Shown here piece by piece: positions 18,844-28,552 of a stretch of 60,683 bases of DNA (position 1 is the stretch's first letter; each line of letters begins with the position of its first letter). The notes beneath the pieces are model-generated. The model saw nothing but the letters and a program-made list of their open reading frames with translations, was not told the DNA's origin and made no database searches. The translations under genes were made by a program, and so were the position numbers. The stretch is from Oscillospiraceae bacterium (GTDB taxonomy: Bacteria > Bacillota > Clostridia > UMGS1883 > UMGS1540), in the NCBI GenBank assembly GCA_015068765.1, contig SVJY01000006.1:1-60683 (forward strand), given 5' to 3'.

Positions 18844-21442
18844 TGCTTGCCAACACCTTTTCCAGCATTTCTTCGTATTTTGCTTTCTTTGCCTTTTCTT
18901 CCTCTACCAGCTTTGCCGGTGCCTTTGCCAGGAAGCCTTCGTTTGAGAGCTTGCCGCTCGTACGGCGGATTTCGCTTTCCAGATTTGCCTTTTCTTTTTC
19001 CAGACGGGCAATTTCCTTTTCTTTATCGATCAGCTGGTCGGTGGGCATGAAGAGCATAGCACCTTCCACAACCACCGTCAGGCATTTTTCACAGTCTGCA
19101 TCCTTCTCTGCCTTTACGGTAACCTCGGAAGCACCGGCCAACTTTTTGAAGAACTCTTCACAGCCGGTAAACAGCGCGGTCTTATCCGTTACCGCATACA
19201 GGCTTGCACGCTTGGAGGGCGGAATCTGCATTTCGGCTCTGGCATTTCGGATGCCGCGGATGGCATCGCAGATGATTTCCATTTCTGCTTCTTCCTTGGG
19301 GAAGGACAGTGCACCGTCAAAGGCAGGCCACTGGGCAATCATGATGCTGTCATCCCCTGCCGGCAGTGCGGAATAAATTTCATCCGTCACAAACGGCATA
19401 AAGGGATGCAGAAGCTTTAAGGTGCCTGCCAGCACATAGCACAGCGTGTTCTGGGCATCCTTCCGGCTGGGGCAGGCCTCGTCATAAAGGCGGGGCTTTG
19501 TCAGCTCAATATACCAGTCACAATATACATCCCAGATAAAGTCGTACACCTTACCCAGAGCAATGCCGATTTCGTAGTGCTCCAGATTGTCAGTAACTTC
19601 CTTCACAAGGGCGTTGTATTTCGACAGAATCCACTTGTCCTCCAGCTGGGGATTTTCGGGCAGTGCTACCTTGTCAATATCCAGATTCATCATCACAAAC
19701 CGTGCCGCATTCCACAGCTTATTGGCAAAGTTACGGCTTGCCTCTACTCTTTCCATGTAAAAACGCATATCGTTGCCGGGGGAGTTACCCGTGGCAAGCG
19801 TGAAGCGGAGTGCGTCGGCACCGTATTCTTCGATTACCTCTAAGGGGTCAATGCCGTTTCCGAGGGACTTGGACATTTTCCGTCCCTGGCTGTCACGGAC
19901 GAGACCGTGCAGGAATACGTGTTTAAAGGGCTCTTTTCCCATATGCTCCATGCCGGAGAAAATCATACGGGCAACCCAGAAGAAGATAATATCGTAGCCT
20001 GTGACGAGTACACTGGTGGGATAGAAATATTCCAGATCCTCCGTCTTATCCGGCCAGCCTAAGGTAGAGAAGGGCCAGAGGGCAGAGCTAAACCAAGTGT
20101 CCAGCACATCGTCCTCCTGCCGCATTTTGCCGCCGCATTCGCAGGTGTGTACATCTTCCTTGGAAACCACCATCTTGCCGCACTTGTCGCAGTAAAATGC
20201 CGGAATCCGGTGTCCCCACCATAATTGACGGGAAATACACCAATCATGGACATTTTCCATCCAGTTCATATAGGTTTTGGAGAAGCGGCCGGGGATAAAT
20301 TCAATCGTGCCGTCCTCCACAACACGCATAGCTTCCTTGGCAAGGGGCTCCATTTTCACAAACCACTGCTCACTGGTCAGCGGCTCTACCGTTGTGCCGC
20401 AACGGTAGCAGGCACCCACGTTGTGGCTGTGCTCCACGGTTTTTATAAGGAGACCTTCTTTTTCCAGGTCTTCGATCATTGCCTTCCGTGCTTCATAACG
20501 GTCCATGCCCTGATACTTGCAGGCGAAGGAAATTTTCGCATCGTCATCCATAATGCGGATTTGCTCCAAATTATGCCGGAGCCCTACCTCAAAGTCGTTG
20601 GGGTCATGGGCGGGGGTGATTTTTACCGCACCCGTTCCAAACTCTTTGTCTACATATTCATCTGCCACCACGGGAATTTCGCGACCGACAAGGGGCAGAA
20701 TCAGCATTTTTCCTACCAGATGGGCGTACCGTTCATCCTCGGGATTTACGGCAACAGCCGTATCGCCGAGAAGCGTTTCCGGACGTGTGGTTGCAATTTC
20801 CACAAAGCCGTCCTCGCCCTTGATGGGGTAGCGGATGTGCCAGAAATGACCGCCCTGCTCGCTGTATTCCACCTCGGCGTCGGAGAGGGCTGTGCGGCAC
20901 TGGGGACACCAGTTGATAATCCGGTTGCCTTTATAAATCAATCCTTTTTCGTACAGGTTTACAAACACCTCACGCACGGCACGGCTACAGCCCTCGTCCA
21001 TGGTAAAGCGTTCTCTGGACCAGTCACAGGAGCTGCCCAGACTTTTCAGCTGATTGATAATCCGGTCGCCGTATTGGTTTTTCCAATCCCAGACGCGCTC
21101 TAAAAACTTTTCACGGCCCAGGTCATGGCGGGTCAGCCCTTCCTCTTTTCGGAGATTTTCTTCCACCTTAATCTGGGTAGCAATACCGGCATGGTCTGTG
21201 CCCGGTACCCACAGAGCACTGTAGCCCTGCATGCGGCGGAAACGGATTAAAATATCCTGTAATGTTTCGTCCAGTGCGTGACCCATATGCAGCTGCCCCG
21301 TTACATTCGGGGGCGGAATCACGATACAGAAGGGTTTTTTGTTCTTGTCGGGACTGGCTTTGAAATAGCCGTTATCCTGCCATTTCTTATACAGCCGTTT
21401 TTCTACTTTTTGCGGTTCGTAGGTCTTATCAATGTTTTGCAC
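18827..21442 (-). CDS. valS: Valyl-tRNA synthetase
   Basis: The 871-aa class I synthetase charges tRNA-Val. The HIGH-type motif HMGH is at residues 52-55 after PPPNVTG. The editing domain with [17 protein letters not shown] is at about 217-233. KMSKS is at 522-526, and a charged coiled-coil arm at about 805-871 is typical of ValRS. The GTG start is fixed by AGGAGG 8 bp upstream; that site overlaps the end of the acyl-CoA synthetase gene 13 bp before it. Control is expected from the valine-type T-box at the head of the operon, through transcription of the preceding gene. Confidence 0.97.
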   Translation of the reverse strand: MQNIDKTYEPQKVEKRLYKKWQDNGYFKASPDKNKKPFCIVIPPPNVTGQLHMGHALDETLQDILIRFRRMQGYSALWVPGTDHAGIATQIKVEENLRKEEGLTRHDLGREKFLERVWDWKNQYGDRIINQLKSLGSSCDWSRERFTMDEGCSRAVREVFVNLYEKGLIYKGNRIINWCPQCRTALSDAEVEYSEQGGHFWHIRYPIKGEDGFVEIATTRPETLLGDTAVAVNPEDERYAHLVGKMLILPLVGREIPVVADEYVDKEFGTGAVKITPAHDPNDFEVGLRHNLEQIRIMDDDAKISFACKYQGMDRYEARKAMIEDLEKEGLLIKTVEHSHNVGACYRCGTTVEPLTSEQWFVKMEPLAKEAMRVVEDGTIEFIPGRFSKTYMNWMENVHDWCISRQLWWGHRIPAFYCDKCGKMVVSKEDVHTCECGGKMRQEDDVLDTWFSSALWPFSTLGWPDKTEDLEYFYPTSVLVTGYDIIFFWVARMIFSGMEHMGKEPFKHVFLHGLVRDSQGRKMSKSLGNGIDPLEVIEEYGADALRFTLATGNSPGNDMRFYMERVEASRNFANKLWNAARFVMMNLDIDKVALPENPQLEDKWILSKYNALVKEVTDNLEHYEIGIALGKVYDFIWDVYCDWYIELTKPRLYDEACPSRKDAQNTLCYVLAGTLKLLHPFMPFVTDEIYSALPAGDDSIMIAQWPAFDGALSFPKEEAEMEIICDAIRGIRNARAEMQIPPSKRASLYAVTDKTALFTGCEEFFKKLAGASEVTVKAEKDADCEKCLTVVVEGAMLFMPTDQLIDKEKEIARLEKEKANLESEIRRTSGKLSNEGFLAKAPAKLVEEEKAKKAKYEEMLEKVLASIEAFK

Positions 21443-21454
21443 TATACTTTCCTC

Positions 21455-23086
21455 CTATTTACTGCTCCGTAAGGCGTTACGGGTTATTTTGCCCGAAGTG
21501 GTTTTCGGTAATTCGGTTACATACTCAATTTTCCGGGGGTATTTATAAGGTGCCGTCATTTTCTTCACATAGGCTTGAAGCTCCTTCGTCAGCTCGTCCG
21601 AGGCTTCAAAGCCCGGTGCCAGCACCACAACGGCACAGACAATTTGTCCGCGAATTTCATCCGGGCGACCGATGATGGCACATTCCTTAACCGCCGCGTG
21701 GGTGTTTAAAATACTTTCAATTTCAAAGGGCCCGATGCGGTAGCCGGAGCACTTAATCATATCGTCATTTCGTCCCACATACCAGTAGTATCCGTCCTCG
21801 TCCTCGTAGGCGATATCGCCGGTATGGTAGATGCCATCTTCGATGGGGTTGATTTTTTCGCCGTCCTGATAATAATAATCCAAAAGCCCTACCTGCTTGC
21901 CGTCCTTGACGAACATAACCACCTCGCCCTCGTCGCCTGCCGGACAGCGGTTGCCGTCCTTATCAATCAGAGCCACGTCATAAAGGGGAGAGGGTTTACC
22001 CATGGAGGAGGGGCGGATGTCCAGCCACTGGAAGGAGCAGGTAATGGGCGTACCCTCACTCTGCCCGTAGCCCTCGTGGATATAGTGACCGCATAGGTCA
22101 TAAAATGCACTGTTTACCTCGCCGCTTAAGGGCTCGCCTGCGGTGGCAAACCACCGGATGGACTCCAGGTGCTCACGCCGAACACCTGCTTTCAGAAGGA
22201 AGCGGTACATGGTGGGCGGAATACACAGGGAAGTGGGCTTAAATTCCTTCATATGCTCCATAAGCTGTTCCGGGTCGAAGCGAATGGGATCGTAGCCTAA
22301 AATCGCACTGCCGCAAATCCACTGTCCGTAAATGTTGCCCCAGCCGAACTTTGCCCAGCCGCTGTCAGACTGCGTAAGGTGCAGGCCGTTATTTTGCACG
22401 CACTGCATATATTTCGCCGTCATGATATGCCCTAGGGGATAGGTGCGGTTATGCACCGCCATTTTCGGATAGCCCGTTGTGCCGGAGGTGAAGTACAGAA
22501 GCATCTGGTCCTCGTTCTTCCCTTCGTCCGGTTCTGCATAAAGATCGCAATTTTCGTATTCTGCATTGAAGTAAGGATAGCCCTCCACCGGCTCGTCCCC
22601 GGCAAAAATCGCCGTACATTTGGTGCGGAGAGATGCTACCTGCTGGCAGACAAAATCATCCTTCACGGCGATGACATAGTGGGCGTCTGCCTGGGAAAGG
22701 CGGTAGTCAATGTCCTTTGCCCGAAGCTGGATGGATGCCGGAATGAGCACCGCACCGATTCTGTGCAGTGCCACGGCGATAATCCAGTACTCGTACCGGC
22801 GACGCAGAAGGGTGAGCACGCGGTCGCCCCGGCGAATCCCCATTTCCGTAAAATATGTTGCCGCTTTTTTGGAAAGCACCGAAATATCCGTAAAGGTAAA
22901 GGTTCTGGAAAAGCCGTTATCATCACAATAAACCAATGCACGCTTGTCCGGCTCCAGTGCCGCCCATGCATCCACCACGTCTCTGGCAAATTCAAATTTT
23001 TCCGGCACCTCCAGCTGAAAATTTTCTCTGAAATCCTCATAGCTTTCAAATTCCGAACGCTTTAAAAATCGGTTTAACAGTTCCAT
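21455..23086 (-). CDS. AMP-forming acyl-CoA synthetase (medium/branched-chain acyl type)
   Basis: This is a 543-aa ANL-superfamily ligase that activates a carboxylic acid with ATP to an acyl-adenylate and then to acyl-CoA. The ATP-binding P-loop is YFTSGTTGYPK (near 205-215). The adenylate motifs YGQSEG and YHTGDIAYEDEDGYYWYVGRNDD follow, then the C-terminal SGYRIGPFEIE hinge and the catalytic lysine in TTSGKITRN near the end. The sequence resembles the medium-chain acyl-CoA synthetase branch rather than classic acetyl-CoA synthetase. ATG at 23086 is chosen because GGGAG lies 6 bp upstream; the longer frame would start inside the T-box terminator. It is the first gene after a valine-type T-box, which points to a link with branched-chain acid and valine supply. 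The substrate is not determinable here. Confidence 0.88.
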   Translation of the reverse strand: MELLNRFLKRSEFESYEDFRENFQLEVPEKFEFARDVVDAWAALEPDKRALVYCDDNGFSRTFTFTDISVLSKKAATYFTEMGIRRGDRVLTLLRRRYEYWIIAVALHRIGAVLIPASIQLRAKDIDYRLSQADAHYVIAVKDDFVCQQVASLRTKCTAIFAGDEPVEGYPYFNAEYENCDLYAEPDEGKNEDQMLLYFTSGTTGYPKMAVHNRTYPLGHIMTAKYMQCVQNNGLHLTQSDSGWAKFGWGNIYGQWICGSAILGYDPIRFDPEQLMEHMKEFKPTSLCIPPTMYRFLLKAGVRREHLESIRWFATAGEPLSGEVNSAFYDLCGHYIHEGYGQSEGTPITCSFQWLDIRPSSMGKPSPLYDVALIDKDGNRCPAGDEGEVVMFVKDGKQVGLLDYYYQDGEKINPIEDGIYHTGDIAYEDEDGYYWYVGRNDDMIKCSGYRIGPFEIESILNTHAAVKECAIIGRPDEIRGQIVCAVVVLAPGFEASDELTKELQAYVKKMTAPYKYPRKIEYVTELPKTTSGKITRNALRSSK

Positions 23087-23099
23087 GTTCATCTCCCTT

Positions 23100-23383
23100 T
23101 CAACAAAAAAATCATCCGCCCGCATTAGGACGAATGATTCGTGGTACCACCTAATTTCACTCCGTGCTCACACACCGGAGCCTCTCCCGGCACACTTCCA
23201 TGCCGTATCCCATTTTACGGTCGGACTTCCGTCGAAGTCTACTCAAAGGCATACGCCTTTTTTCGGTCCGCAGCTCCGAGACTACTTCCCTGCCCTTCCG
23301 CCGAAACGCTTCCACCATCCGCTTCTCTCTATAGGTTTTGGTGACAGATACTCCTTCTCTTCATTGCCTTTTCCATATTCATT
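23100..23383 (-). promoter_or_regulatory. T-box riboswitch leader with valine (GUA) specifier
   Basis: Reading the minus strand, the leader shows the T-box parts in order: an AGUA box (GGAGTATCTG), an AGAGAG GA-motif followed by GGATGGTGGAAGC of the Stem I apex, the specifier region GGGAA-GTA-GTC at 23289-23280, further stems, and the T-box sequence AGGTGGTACCACG at 23152-23140 ahead of a terminator. GAA directly before GTA is the usual S-turn context, so GUA (Val) is the specifier; even the next triplet would be Val. The UGGU bulge would pair with an ACCA tRNA end, which fits discriminator A73 of tRNA-Val. Uncharged tRNA-Val should thus permit read-through into acyl-CoA synthetase, valS and folC. 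This fills the 366-bp gap between the flanking genes. Confidence 0.93.
23104..23138 (-). terminator. T-box attenuator terminator
   Basis: On the minus strand ATCATTCGTCC (23138-23128) pairs with GGGCGGATGAT (23121-23111), including two G-U pairs, and is followed by seven T residues (23110-23104). Its 5' arm lies directly after the T-box sequence, so antiterminator and terminator would be mutually exclusive in the usual way. Confidence 0.9.
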
Positions 23384-23389
23384 TTCTAC

Positions 23390-23418
23390 AGTATACACGT
23401 TTTTTTTCTGTTTGTCAA
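23390..23418 (-). promoter_or_regulatory. Promoter of the T-box operon
   Basis: TTGACA at 23418-23413, a 17-bp spacer and TATACT at 23395-23390 on the minus strand are near-consensus sigma-A elements. Transcription would start around 23383, just before the T-box. The -35 box is only about 35 bp past the metF stop, with no clear terminator between. Confidence 0.88.
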
Positions 23419-23452
23419 GCTTTTTTTCCAATTTTTTAAAAGTTTTCGCAGA

Positions 23453-24331
23453 TTATTTTCCTAAAATATCGGAAAGGTTCGCCTGAATTTTTTCCGCCAC
23501 GTCCGGCTTATTCATGGAATAGACGTGGACATTGGTGATGCCGTTAGCATATAAATCAATCATCTGGTCCGTGGCATAGGCAATGCCGGCCTGCTTCATT
23601 GCCGCCGGGTCTTTGCCGAATTTATCCACAAGGCTCTTAAATCGCTGGGGCATAAACGAGCCGGAAAGCTTTATGGCCCGTTCCACTTGATTGGCGTTTG
23701 TAATGGGCATAATGCCCGGAATGACCGGGACGGTGATGCCGGCCTCACGAATTTTGTACAGGAAATTATACAGAAGGTTATTATCGAAAACCATCTGGGT
23801 GGTAAGGAAGGAAACGCCTGCATCCACTTTTTCTTTCAGATGAAGGATATCCTCCTTCTGGTCTGAACTCTCCGGATGGATTTCCGGATAACAGGCCGCT
23901 CCGATGCAAAAATCCGCATCTACCTCCCGAAGCTCCCGCACAAGCTCCACTGCATAGCGGTACGCCCACGTACTACGATCCTCTTGTTCCTTTTCTGCCG
24001 GAATATCGCCCCGCAGTGCCATGATGTTCCGGATGCCTGCCGCCCGTATATCCTCAATCTTCTGCCGTACCGTTTCCTTTGTGGAGGAAACGCAGGTCAG
24101 ATGTGCCAGCGTGGGTACGCCGTACAGCTCCTTAATATTCTTTGCAATATTCAAGGTGTACCGGCTGGTGCCGCCCCCTGCCCCATACGTCACACTCATA
24201 AAGGCGGGTTTTAGCTTCGCAATCTCCTCGGTGGCGTGCTTTACGCTTTCAAAGCCGGTTTCCGTCTTGGGCGGAAACACCTCAAAGGAAAGAGAAAGCT
24301 TGTCACTTTTTATTACATCAATTAACTGCAT
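23453..24331 (-). CDS. metF: 5,10-methylenetetrahydrofolate reductase
   Basis: This is a 292-aa FAD-containing TIM-barrel enzyme that reduces methylene-THF to methyl-THF for methionine synthesis or, in some anaerobes, the acetyl-CoA pathway. Family motifs are the early SFEVFPPKTE, SVTYGAGGGT (near 47), LTCVSSTKE, ALRGDIP (near 105) and the flavin-contacting TQMVFDN. Length is normal. ATG at 24331 is preferred over the GTG at 24340, since GGAG lies 8 bp before the ATG. The gene begins 5 bp after the cysK stop, so the two form a sulfur/one-carbon pair, consistent with methionine and cysteine synthesis. Confidence 0.95.
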   Translation of the reverse strand: MQLIDVIKSDKLSLSFEVFPPKTETGFESVKHATEEIAKLKPAFMSVTYGAGGGTSRYTLNIAKNIKELYGVPTLAHLTCVSSTKETVRQKIEDIRAAGIRNIMALRGDIPAEKEQEDRSTWAYRYAVELVRELREVDADFCIGAACYPEIHPESSDQKEDILHLKEKVDAGVSFLTTQMVFDNNLLYNFLYKIREAGITVPVIPGIMPITNANQVERAIKLSGSFMPQRFKSLVDKFGKDPAAMKQAGIAYATDQMIDLYANGITNVHVYSMNKPDVAEKIQANLSDILGK

Positions 24332-24336
24332 TCTAA

Positions 24337-25266
24337 TCACTCCATTTCAAAAAGCGGTGTAGACAGATATCTGTCCCCGCCGTCCGGCAGAAGGACGACG
24401 ATGGTTTTCCCTTCGTTTTCTGCCTTTCCGGCAAGTTCTATTGCCGCATAAAGTGCCGCACCGGAGGAAATACCCACCAAAATGCCCTCCTGCCGGCCGA
24501 CCGCACGCCCGATGCGGAAGGCATCCTCGCCGGAAACTGGGCAAACAGTGTCGTAAACCTCCTTCTTTAGCACCGGCGGTATAAAATTGGCACCGATGCC
24601 TTCGATTTTATGCGGTCCTGCGGTGCCGCCGGAAAGGAGGGGCGAATCCGCAGGCTCCACAGCCACCACCCGGATGGCCGGATTTTTCGATTTTAAATAG
24701 GTGCCGACGCCGGTGAGCGTTCCGCCCGTGCCCACGCCTGCAACAAAAATATCTACCTTTCCGTCCGTGTCCCTGTAAATTTCCGGACCGGTGGTTTCCT
24801 CGTGTATCTTCGGATTTGCCGGGTTTGAAAACTGCCCTGGAATGAAGCCGGAGGGGATTTCTGCCGCCAATTCCTCTGCCTTTTCAATCGCACCTTGCAT
24901 ACCCAGGGCACCCTCGGTAAGCACAAGCTCTGCCCCATACGCCGCCAGAAGCTTCCGCCGCTCCATACTCATCGTATCGGGCATGACAATAATCGTCCGA
25001 TACCCCCGTGCACTGCCCACTGCCGCAAGACCGATACCGGTGTTCCCGGAAGTGGGTTCAATAATGACGGAGCCCAGTCCGATACGTCCGGTTTTCTCCG
25101 CCTCGTCCAGCATGGCTTTTGCCACCCGGTCCTTGACGGAGCCTGCCGGATTCATGAATTCCAGCTTTGCAAGCAGTTTCGCTTTGAGACCATAGGTTTT
25201 TTCTATATTTCTAAGCTCCAGAAGCGGCGTAGAGCCGATTAAGGCATCCGTAGAAGTATACAGCAT
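24337..25266 (-). CDS. cysK: Cysteine synthase A (O-acetylserine sulfhydrylase)
   Basis: The 309-aa PLP enzyme makes cysteine from O-acetylserine and sulfide. The PLP lysine is Lys45 in [18 protein letters not shown] binds the substrate carboxylate, [10 protein letters not shown] binds the PLP phosphate, and [11 protein letters not shown] plus GISSGAA complete the signature. ATG at 25266 ([15 protein letters not shown]) matches the family N-terminus; the frame extends upstream through the promoter and is not expected to be translated. AGGAAGGAG lies 12 bp upstream, slightly long. A minus-strand promoter overlaps the upstream extension, and metF follows immediately. Confidence 0.95.
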   Translation of the reverse strand: MLYTSTDALIGSTPLLELRNIEKTYGLKAKLLAKLEFMNPAGSVKDRVAKAMLDEAEKTGRIGLGSVIIEPTSGNTGIGLAAVGSARGYRTIIVMPDTMSMERRKLLAAYGAELVLTEGALGMQGAIEKAEELAAEIPSGFIPGQFSNPANPKIHEETTGPEIYRDTDGKVDIFVAGVGTGGTLTGVGTYLKSKNPAIRVVAVEPADSPLLSGGTAGPHKIEGIGANFIPPVLKKEVYDTVCPVSGEDAFRIGRAVGRQEGILVGISSGAALYAAIELAGKAENEGKTIVVLLPDGGDRYLSTPLFEME

Positions 25267-25302
25267 AAAAAGACCGGACTCCTTCCTGTATGATATGCAA
25301 AT

Positions 25303-25332
25303 AGTATACCCCTTTTTCACCCCCTTTGTCAA
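25303..25332 (-). promoter_or_regulatory. Promoter of cysK-metF
   Basis: TTGACA at 25332-25327, an 18-bp spacer and TATACT at 25308-25303 on the minus strand. The leader would be only about 30 nt, leaving no room for a riboswitch. The promoter is divergent from the alpha-galactosidase promoter 60 bp away. Confidence 0.82.
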
Positions 25333-25392
25333 GAGCTTCCGGGTAATTTTCTTCGTGCTGTAAACTCAATGAAAAAGCCGCTAACTTTTCAC

Positions 25393-25421
25393 TTGACACT
25401 AATATGGCGGTGTGTTACTAT
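25393..25421 (+). promoter_or_regulatory. Promoter of the GH36 gene
   Basis: TTGACA at 25393-25398, a 17-bp spacer and TACTAT at 25416-25421. The ATG lies 45 bp after the -10 box, with the ribosome site GGGAGG at 25454-25459. Confidence 0.75.
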
Positions 25422-25465
25422 ATAAATTGTTGTCAGTATGATTAGAAGTTTTTGGGAGGAATAGT

Positions 25466-27628
25466 ATGTTGAACCGCGATACTGATTATGTAAATGTTTT
25501 TTGCCGTAACCTGCCTGAGCCTGTTTATGGGTATAGAAGCGGGCTTACCGTGTATGAAGAACGTTTTTTAAACGATACGCTTATTGCCGGGGGATGGAAC
25601 GCCGCCGGTTATCCGCTGGATGTGCTTTCAAGCGGTCGTACATTCATAGATCATACGTTATTTAAATGGGTGGAAATTTGTGACCCTTCGGTGTTTCACG
25701 TTGAACTGGACGGACAATGTGTTGACTACATGCTTGAAATAAAGGACTTTCAAACGGTCGAAATGGAAAATGGCAGTAAGGAGAGTATCCTTACGCTGAA
25801 AAGCAAGATCATGCCGGCCGAAATTGAGGTGCATACTCTCCTTGACGGCACGCCGGTGCTTACCAGATGGCTTGCCATTAAAAATAACGCTGACCGCCCG
25901 ATGCGGCTGTCACGTCTCTCGGTATTTTGCGGTGCCTTGCAGCAGATGAAAAGAATCCGCGAAAAGAATCCGGAGGGCTTTTCGGATGATATTTACGAAA
26001 TAGGATATTTTGATGATCCCGAAAAGGAAAAGGAAGGGGATATTGTCTGGAAGCCACTGCCTCGTAACAAAACCGCCATCGGCGGGCGTTTTTCGGAGGG
26101 TCGCTTCCGTCACCCTGCCTTCTTCCTCAAAAACAAACTAAACGGAGAGATTTTCTTCGGGCAGATGGAATGGAGCGGCGGTTATGAAATCAGTATCGGA
26201 AACCTAGTTTATCAGTCCTGCTCCGATGTAACCATTACCCTTGATATGGCGATAACGGGCTTCAGCCCCTTAAGAGTTATCGAACCGGGAGAGTACTTTG
26301 TTTCCCCCCGGGTATGTATTGGCTCGTTATTCGGTACGGTCGATGATGCGGTAAATGCCATGTACGACCATATCCGAAAGAGCGTTCTGAATTTGCCCGA
26401 GGCGAGCGGGGATGCATGTCTTGTAGGCTCCGGCATGGGCCCGGAGCACGATATGAGTGTTGAGACAACCAAGCGTTTTGTCGATCAGATGGCAGACTGC
26501 GGTGCGGAACTGTTTATCGTGGACGCAGGATGGTTTTGTCCGCCCGGACAGCATCGTGGATGGTTCCCGAAGGTTGGTAACTGGTATCCCGATCAGGACC
26601 GTTATCCGAATGGAATTAACGAAATTGTAGACTACGTACATGGTAAGGGTATGAAATTCGGACTGTGGATGGAGCCGGAACGAATCGGATGTGAAGCCCC
26701 CATTTATGAAGAGCATAAGGACTGGTATGTCACCACACCGTTTTGGGGTGAATCCGGCGGTTTTCTGGATATGACGAATCCGGATGCCGCCGCGTGGGCA
26801 GAAGCAGAAATTGTAAGGGTGATTGAATCCTATAAGCTTGACTTATTACGTATTGACTATAACCTCCCTTCCGTCTATAATTTTTACTTTAACAACAATG
26901 CCATTCCCGAGGGCGGCGGTGTGAAGCATTTTGAAGCCGTGTATGCGATGTATGAGAGACTAAAGAAGAGATTCCCGAAGGTTATCTTTGAGGGCTGTGC
27001 CGCAGGCGGCGGACGCACAGACCTCGGCTTTCTCAAATACTTTAACCACACCTGGGTTTCCGATTGTCAGATTGCCCCCCGTTCCTTGTATATCACAAAC
27101 GGTATGACGATGGCACTTCCGCCTGAACGGGTTGACCGTCTTGTCGGCGGTATGGGCTCTCACGCCCACGCATCGTTGGATTTCCAGATGCGAAACGCCA
27201 TGTTTGGGCACATGACATTAAATGTATTTTCTCCTGCCGCCGCAGAGTGGAACACGCAGCAGCTCGGCTTTATCAAACACAGCGTAAAGCTTTATAAAGA
27301 TTTTATCCGTCCGATGTTGCCGACCGCACGTATGTATCATCACACTATCGATACAAAGACGGCACGCAGGGAGACAAAGCTTATTATGGAGCTTGCATCC
27401 CGCGAAAGAGATAAAGCGGTAATAGGCGTATTCGCACTCCCGAATGCCGAAACCAAATCTATCACTGTGTATCCACGGGGCATTGATTTTTCAAGGGAGT
27501 ATACGGTTACCTTTGATAATACGGGCGACAAGCTTGTGATTAGCGGGAGAGAGCTTATGTCACGCGGCATCACCACGCTGCCCCTCTCTGCAATGACCAG
27601 TGCGCTTATCCTGATTGAAGCTGTCTGA
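25466..27628 (+). CDS. Alpha-galactosidase family GH36
   Basis: This 720-aa cytoplasmic enzyme, of normal length for GH36, should release terminal alpha-linked galactose (or a related sugar) from oligosaccharides such as raffinose or galactomannan fragments. The N-terminal beta-supersandwich spans about 1-310. The barrel carries FIVDAGWF, GLWMEPERIG, the nucleophile Asp464 in LRIDYN, EGCAAGGGRTDLG (substrate contact), and the acid/base Asp533 in TWVSDCQ. It lacks the KWDMNR wording of classic members, so specificity may differ from melibiase. It has its own promoter and terminator, so it is a single-gene unit; it probably completes digestion of galactose-containing fragments. Confidence 0.88.
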   Translation: MLNRDTDYVNVFCRNLPEPVYGYRSGLTVYEERFLNDTLIAGGWNAAGYPLDVLSSGRTFIDHTLFKWVEICDPSVFHVELDGQCVDYMLEIKDFQTVEMENGSKESILTLKSKIMPAEIEVHTLLDGTPVLTRWLAIKNNADRPMRLSRLSVFCGALQQMKRIREKNPEGFSDDIYEIGYFDDPEKEKEGDIVWKPLPRNKTAIGGRFSEGRFRHPAFFLKNKLNGEIFFGQMEWSGGYEISIGNLVYQSCSDVTITLDMAITGFSPLRVIEPGEYFVSPRVCIGSLFGTVDDAVNAMYDHIRKSVLNLPEASGDACLVGSGMGPEHDMSVETTKRFVDQMADCGAELFIVDAGWFCPPGQHRGWFPKVGNWYPDQDRYPNGINEIVDYVHGKGMKFGLWMEPERIGCEAPIYEEHKDWYVTTPFWGESGGFLDMTNPDAAAWAEAEIVRVIESYKLDLLRIDYNLPSVYNFYFNNNAIPEGGGVKHFEAVYAMYERLKKRFPKVIFEGCAAGGGRTDLGFLKYFNHTWVSDCQIAPRSLYITNGMTMALPPERVDRLVGGMGSHAHASLDFQMRNAMFGHMTLNVFSPAAAEWNTQQLGFIKHSVKLYKDFIRPMLPTARMYHHTIDTKTARRETKLIMELASRERDKAVIGVFALPNAETKSITVYPRGIDFSREYTVTFDNTGDKLVISGRELMSRGITTLPLSAMTSALILIEAV

Positions 27629-27705
27629 TCCGAAGACGGATACAAAAAGCATACAAATACCGTAATGTTGTTTTCAGACATTCAATGGATTACCTCCATG
27701 ACTAG

Positions 27706-27750
27706 CGGCTACAGAGATTCTACGTACAGGATTCTCTGTAGCCGTTTTTT
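27706..27750 (+). terminator. Intrinsic terminator after the GH36 gene
   Basis: CGGCTACAGAGA at 27706-27717 pairs perfectly with 27733-27744, followed by six T residues. It lies 78 bp after the stop; the sequence between shows nothing else. Confidence 0.92.
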
Positions 27751-27777
27751 ATCTGCACAGTTCTCTCCTTTCCGGTA

Positions 27778-27806
27778 TTGACAAATCCGGAAAAATATCG
27801 TATAAT
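27778..27806 (+). promoter_or_regulatory. Promoter of the UPF0340 gene
   Basis: TTGACA at 27778-27783, a 17-bp spacer and TATAAT at 27801-27806: a perfect consensus sigma-A promoter. The ATG is at 27831 with AAGGGAGG before it. Confidence 0.92.
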
Positions 27807-27830
27807 GAATCTATAAGGGAGGCACAGGAC

Positions 27831-28394
27831 ATGGAAGAAATCAAAAAAGCGGTTTCCGCAGCAGTGGAAGCCTTGATAGAAGAAGCGGCACTTTGCCCGG
27901 GCGAAATTCTCGTAATCGGCTGTAGTACCAGTGAGGTGGCAGGCGAAAAAATCGGCAAAGGCTCCGTATATGCACTTGGCGAAGCGATTATAGAGGCGGC
28001 ACTGTCCGTCACAGTACCCCGGGGCATTTATCTTGCCGCCGGATGCTGTGAGCATTTAAACCGTGCGGTGATTCTGCCCCGGGCGGCGGCAGAAAAATAC
28101 GGTTTTGAGATTGTGTCCGTTGTACCGGCTCCCAAGGCAGGGGGCAGTACGGCGACAGCCGCATACCGCCGCATGGACGATGCGGTGGCAGTGGAGTTTG
28201 CCAGGTGTCACGCCGGCATGGATATCGGTGATACGTTTATCGGGATGCACCTGCGGCACGTGGCTGTTCCGGTGCGTTTGCCTATTACGAAAATCGGCGA
28301 GGCTCACGTTACCTATGCGAAAACAAGACCTAAATTTATTGGTGGTAGCCGGGCGGTCTATTCCCTGGAGGACAGCGAAAACCTGATGCCATAG
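27831..28394 (+). CDS. UPF0340 family protein (YwlG-like)
   Basis: The 187-aa cytoplasmic protein belongs to the conserved Firmicute family UPF0340, whose biochemical role is unknown. Recognisable family features are the acidic start EEIKKAV, LVIGCSTSEVAGEKIGK (about 26-42), GCCEHLNRA (about 65-73), VPAPKAGGS and the end block ARTRPK-like KTRPKFIGG. The strong promoter implies steady expression. The stop codon TAG overlaps the left edge of the MITE-like element, so the last few residues after the family's usual end may have been set by that insertion. It is a single-gene unit. Confidence 0.9.
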   Translation: MEEIKKAVSAAVEALIEEAALCPGEILVIGCSTSEVAGEKIGKGSVYALGEAIIEAALSVTVPRGIYLAAGCCEHLNRAVILPRAAAEKYGFEIVSVVPAPKAGGSTATAAYRRMDDAVAVEFARCHAGMDIGDTFIGMHLRHVAVPVRLPITKIGEAHVTYAKTRPKFIGGSRAVYSLEDSENLMP

Positions 28395-28552
28395 TGCAGT
28401 AAGACTCGAACACAATGTGCCATAAACTTGCTAAATTTCAATCTTTTTGATTTGTCGGTTTTGCAGGGCGTTGGCGTATATTTGCAGGATTTTCTGCAGT
28501 ATTATGATGAATTTATGTTTTTAAACCATATTGAGTTCAAGTCTTACTGCAC
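28394..28552. mobile_element. MITE-like element with terminal inverted repeats and TA flanks
   Basis: GTGCAGTAAGACTCGAAC at the left end and its near-complement at the right end form inverted repeats. 25 of the 28 outer positions match, counting the flanking TA. A TA dinucleotide lies directly outside each end (28392-28393 and 28553-28554), as expected for a target duplication of IS630/Tc1-mariner elements. The 159-bp AT-rich interior encodes nothing. It fits between the UPF0340 stop codon and the ribosome site of the wall-hydrolase gene. No transposase is present in the window. Confidence 0.7.

Noticed and set aside
20225..21103. Long open frame on the plus strand opposite valS
   Set aside because: It is antisense to a clear valyl-tRNA synthetase, has no signal, motif or ribosome site, and reflects codon bias on the other strand.
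23087..23125. Thirteen-residue upstream extension of the acyl-CoA synthetase
   Set aside because: It would start inside the T-box terminator stem; the ATG at 23086 has a correctly spaced ribosome site.
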